Assembly (NCBI RefSeq): GCF_000600295.1
Contig: NZ_JEMG01000001.1
Location: forward strand, 1,741,165-1,805,164
DNA from: Hylemonella gracilis str. Niagara R
GTDB lineage: Bacteria > Pseudomonadota > Gammaproteobacteria > Burkholderiales > Burkholderiaceae_C
Direction of reading: 5' to 3'
Length of the DNA: 64,000 nucleotides
The notes under the pieces are model-generated. The model made no database searches, was not told where the DNA came from, and saw nothing but the letters and a program-made list of their open reading frames with translations. Every line of letters begins with the position of its first letter. Position 1 is the stretch's first letter. Below are positions 62,876-64,000 of the stretch, piece by piece. Both the position numbers and the translations under genes were made by a program.

Positions 62876-63733
62876 TCAGGCTTGGGTGGCCAGCGCCAGC
62901 ACGCCGGTGGCGGTGTTGGAGATGGGGATGTGGTAGTTGCCGTGCACCTTGCGCACGCGGCTGCCCTTGGAACTACCCGTGCTGAGCGCACCGCGCATGG
63001 CCAGCCACATCAGCAGCTCCACGCCTTGGGTTCCGGTTTTCTCCACGAGTTCGTGAATGCTGAACTGCGTGGCCCATTCGGGGTCGTCCAATAGGCTGTC
63101 CATGAACTGCAGGTCGAAGGCTTTGTTGATGAAACCCGCGCGTTCGCCGTCGAGCTGGTGTGACAGTCCCCCGGTGCCGACCACCACGACCCGCTGGTCA
63201 CTGCCCCAGCTTCGGATAGCCTCCCCAACTGCCTTGCCCAGGGCGTAGACGCGCCTGGCGCTGGGCAGGGGAAACTGCACGGTGTTGATGCAGATCGGTA
63301 CCGTGGTCACGGGGCAGTGCTCCTGCGGCCAAAGCAGTTTGAGCGGCACCGTGAAAGCGTGGTCCACCAGCATCTCCTGGCAGGTCACCAGATCAAACTC
63401 CTGGTCGATCAGGTGATTGATCAGGTGCCAGCTCAGTTCCGGCTCGCCCCGGTGCGGCGGCAGCGTCGGGATGCCCCAGCCTTCGTCTGCATTGCGGTAC
63501 TCGGGCGCCGCGCCGATGGCGAAGGTGGGCATCTTGTCGAGGAAGAAGTTCAGGCCGCGGTCGTTGTAGAAGACCACGGCCACGTCGGGTTTCTCCTCAT
63601 TCAGCCATTGCCGGATGGGCGGAAAGCCGTCGAAAAAGGGTTTCCAGTAGGGGTCTTGCTGCAAGCCCTTGGCAATCGCGTTGCCGATGGAGGGGATGTG
63701 GGAGGTGGCGACGCCGCCGATGAGCTGGGCCAT
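62876..63733 (-). CDS. ligB: Protocatechuate 4,5-dioxygenase beta (catalytic) subunit
   Basis: Class III extradiol ring-cleavage subunit (285 residues), opening protocatechuate between C4 and C5 with Fe(II). His12 (TSHIPS), the catalytic His in GTGGLSHQLDG and the Glu ligand in GVELLMWL are present, as is MLVDHAFTVPL. The second iron-ligand His, in the usual YNDH motif, is Arg59 (FYNDRGLN; codon CGC at 63557-63559, one base from CAC). As read, this should cripple iron binding. ATG 63733 follows ligA by 24 bases. Confidence 0.88.
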   Translation of the reverse strand: MAQLIGGVATSHIPSIGNAIAKGLQQDPYWKPFFDGFPPIRQWLNEEKPDVAVVFYNDRGLNFFLDKMPTFAIGAAPEYRNADEGWGIPTLPPHRGEPELSWHLINHLIDQEFDLVTCQEMLVDHAFTVPLKLLWPQEHCPVTTVPICINTVQFPLPSARRVYALGKAVGEAIRSWGSDQRVVVVGTGGLSHQLDGERAGFINKAFDLQFMDSLLDDPEWATQFSIHELVEKTGTQGVELLMWLAMRGALSTGSSKGSRVRKVHGNYHIPISNTATGVLALATQA

Positions 63734-63757
63734 GGGGATGTTCCTGGGTCGTTTCGT

Positions 63758-64000
63758 TTACTGGAAGGCCGCGTCGCGCAGCTTGGCCTTGAAGGCTTCC
63801 TTGCTCATGCCGGTCTGCAGGGCGCCCAGGTCCTGCACGTCGAGCTTGAGGATGCCGGCGAACTTGGCCAGGTAATAGATGTTGCCGCCGGCTGCCAGCA
63901 GGCCCAGCACGTCGCGCTCGCGGATCGCCTGGGATTGCTGCGCGTTCAGGCCATGGCGCTGCATGTAGCCCTCTTCGTCAGCCATGAAGGCTTGGCGGTT
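63758..64000 (-). CDS. ligA: Protocatechuate 4,5-dioxygenase alpha subunit (5' end outside window)
   Basis: Small subunit of the LigAB dioxygenase; forms the lid over the active site. The reading frame is open to the right edge: NRQAF precedes MADEEGYMQRHGLN, matching the internal sequence of PmdA/LigA proteins, so the Met at 63985 is not the start. GGNIYYLAKFAGILKLDVQDLGALQTGMS is typical. Other genes of the 4,5-cleavage pathway may lie beyond the window. Confidence 0.9.
   Translation of the reverse strand, partial: NRQAFMADEEGYMQRHGLNAQQSQAIRERDVLGLLAAGGNIYYLAKFAGILKLDVQDLGALQTGMSKEAFKAKLRDAAFQ

Overview
The window is GC-rich (mostly mid-60s percent by eye) and densely coded with short gaps and many 4-base ATGA overlaps. 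The mix of a Burkholderiales-type type II secretion locus, TRAP and Liv-type uptake systems bound to aromatic catabolism, IclR/TetR/AraC regulators and a protocatechuate 4,5-dioxygenase suggests a betaproteobacterium of the order Burkholderiales, probably Comamonadaceae (relatives of Polaromonas, Variovorax, Rhodoferax or Comamonas). This is a judgement from gene content; no 16S or tRNA gene was seen.

Layout. 1-7.9 kb: type II secretion genes: the end of gspE, gspF and, convergent, gspGHIJKLM, with gspC divergent from gspG. 7.9-15.6 kb: a DUF962 membrane protein, then a forward run of a CHASE2-class III nucleotide cyclase, a 1309-residue exported NHL/FN3/transglutaminase/TPR protein, a small exported protein and a CBS-pair protein. 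I regard this run as the best candidate for an undescribed signalling system. 15.6-25.4 kb: a TetR-controlled set (TRAP transporter, shikimate-dehydrogenase-like enzyme, VOC/HPPD-like protein and 3-dehydroshikimate-dehydratase-like enzyme) and an IclR-controlled set (orphan TRAP binding protein, variant type II dehydroquinase, EthD-like protein). 25.4-30.3 kb: VOC protein, tag, a membrane protein, a diguanylate cyclase, aroC and a tautomerase.

30.3-36.9 kb: a second IclR regulator, a second shikimate-dehydrogenase-like enzyme behind a PcaR-like operator, and a complete Liv-type ABC transporter. 37-40.7 kb: a Bcr/CflA-type efflux pump, a chemoreceptor and a canonical aroQ. 40.7-49 kb: an AraC/XylS regulator divergent from a ring-hydroxylating oxygenase (alpha, beta, Rieske ferredoxin; no reductase) followed by a second Liv-type ABC transporter. 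49-54.3 kb: DUF2798/MarR pair, GNAT, DHA2-type MFS pump, FrnE-like protein, DUF2937 and an AT-richer DUF429-like gene. 54.6-61.4 kb: transglutaminase plus a fused ATP-grasp/Alpha-E protein, murJ and a SirB1-type protein. 61.5-64 kb: an orphan ParA and protocatechuate 4,5-dioxygenase ligB/ligA, the latter cut by the window end.

How the genes fit together. Import of cyclic or aromatic acids (one TRAP system, an extra TRAP binding protein, two ABC systems), oxidation and dehydration of shikimate-like acids, and ring cleavage of protocatechuate make a plausible quinate/shikimate-to-protocatechuate 4,5-cleavage theme. Several enzymes nevertheless carry altered active sites: both AroE-like proteins have a changed SxS substrate motif, one dehydroquinase lacks the catalytic His, the HPPD-like protein has Arg at a usual metal-His position, and LigB has Arg at an iron-ligand position. 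Either the substrates differ from textbook shikimate and quinate, or some copies are inactive or contain base errors.
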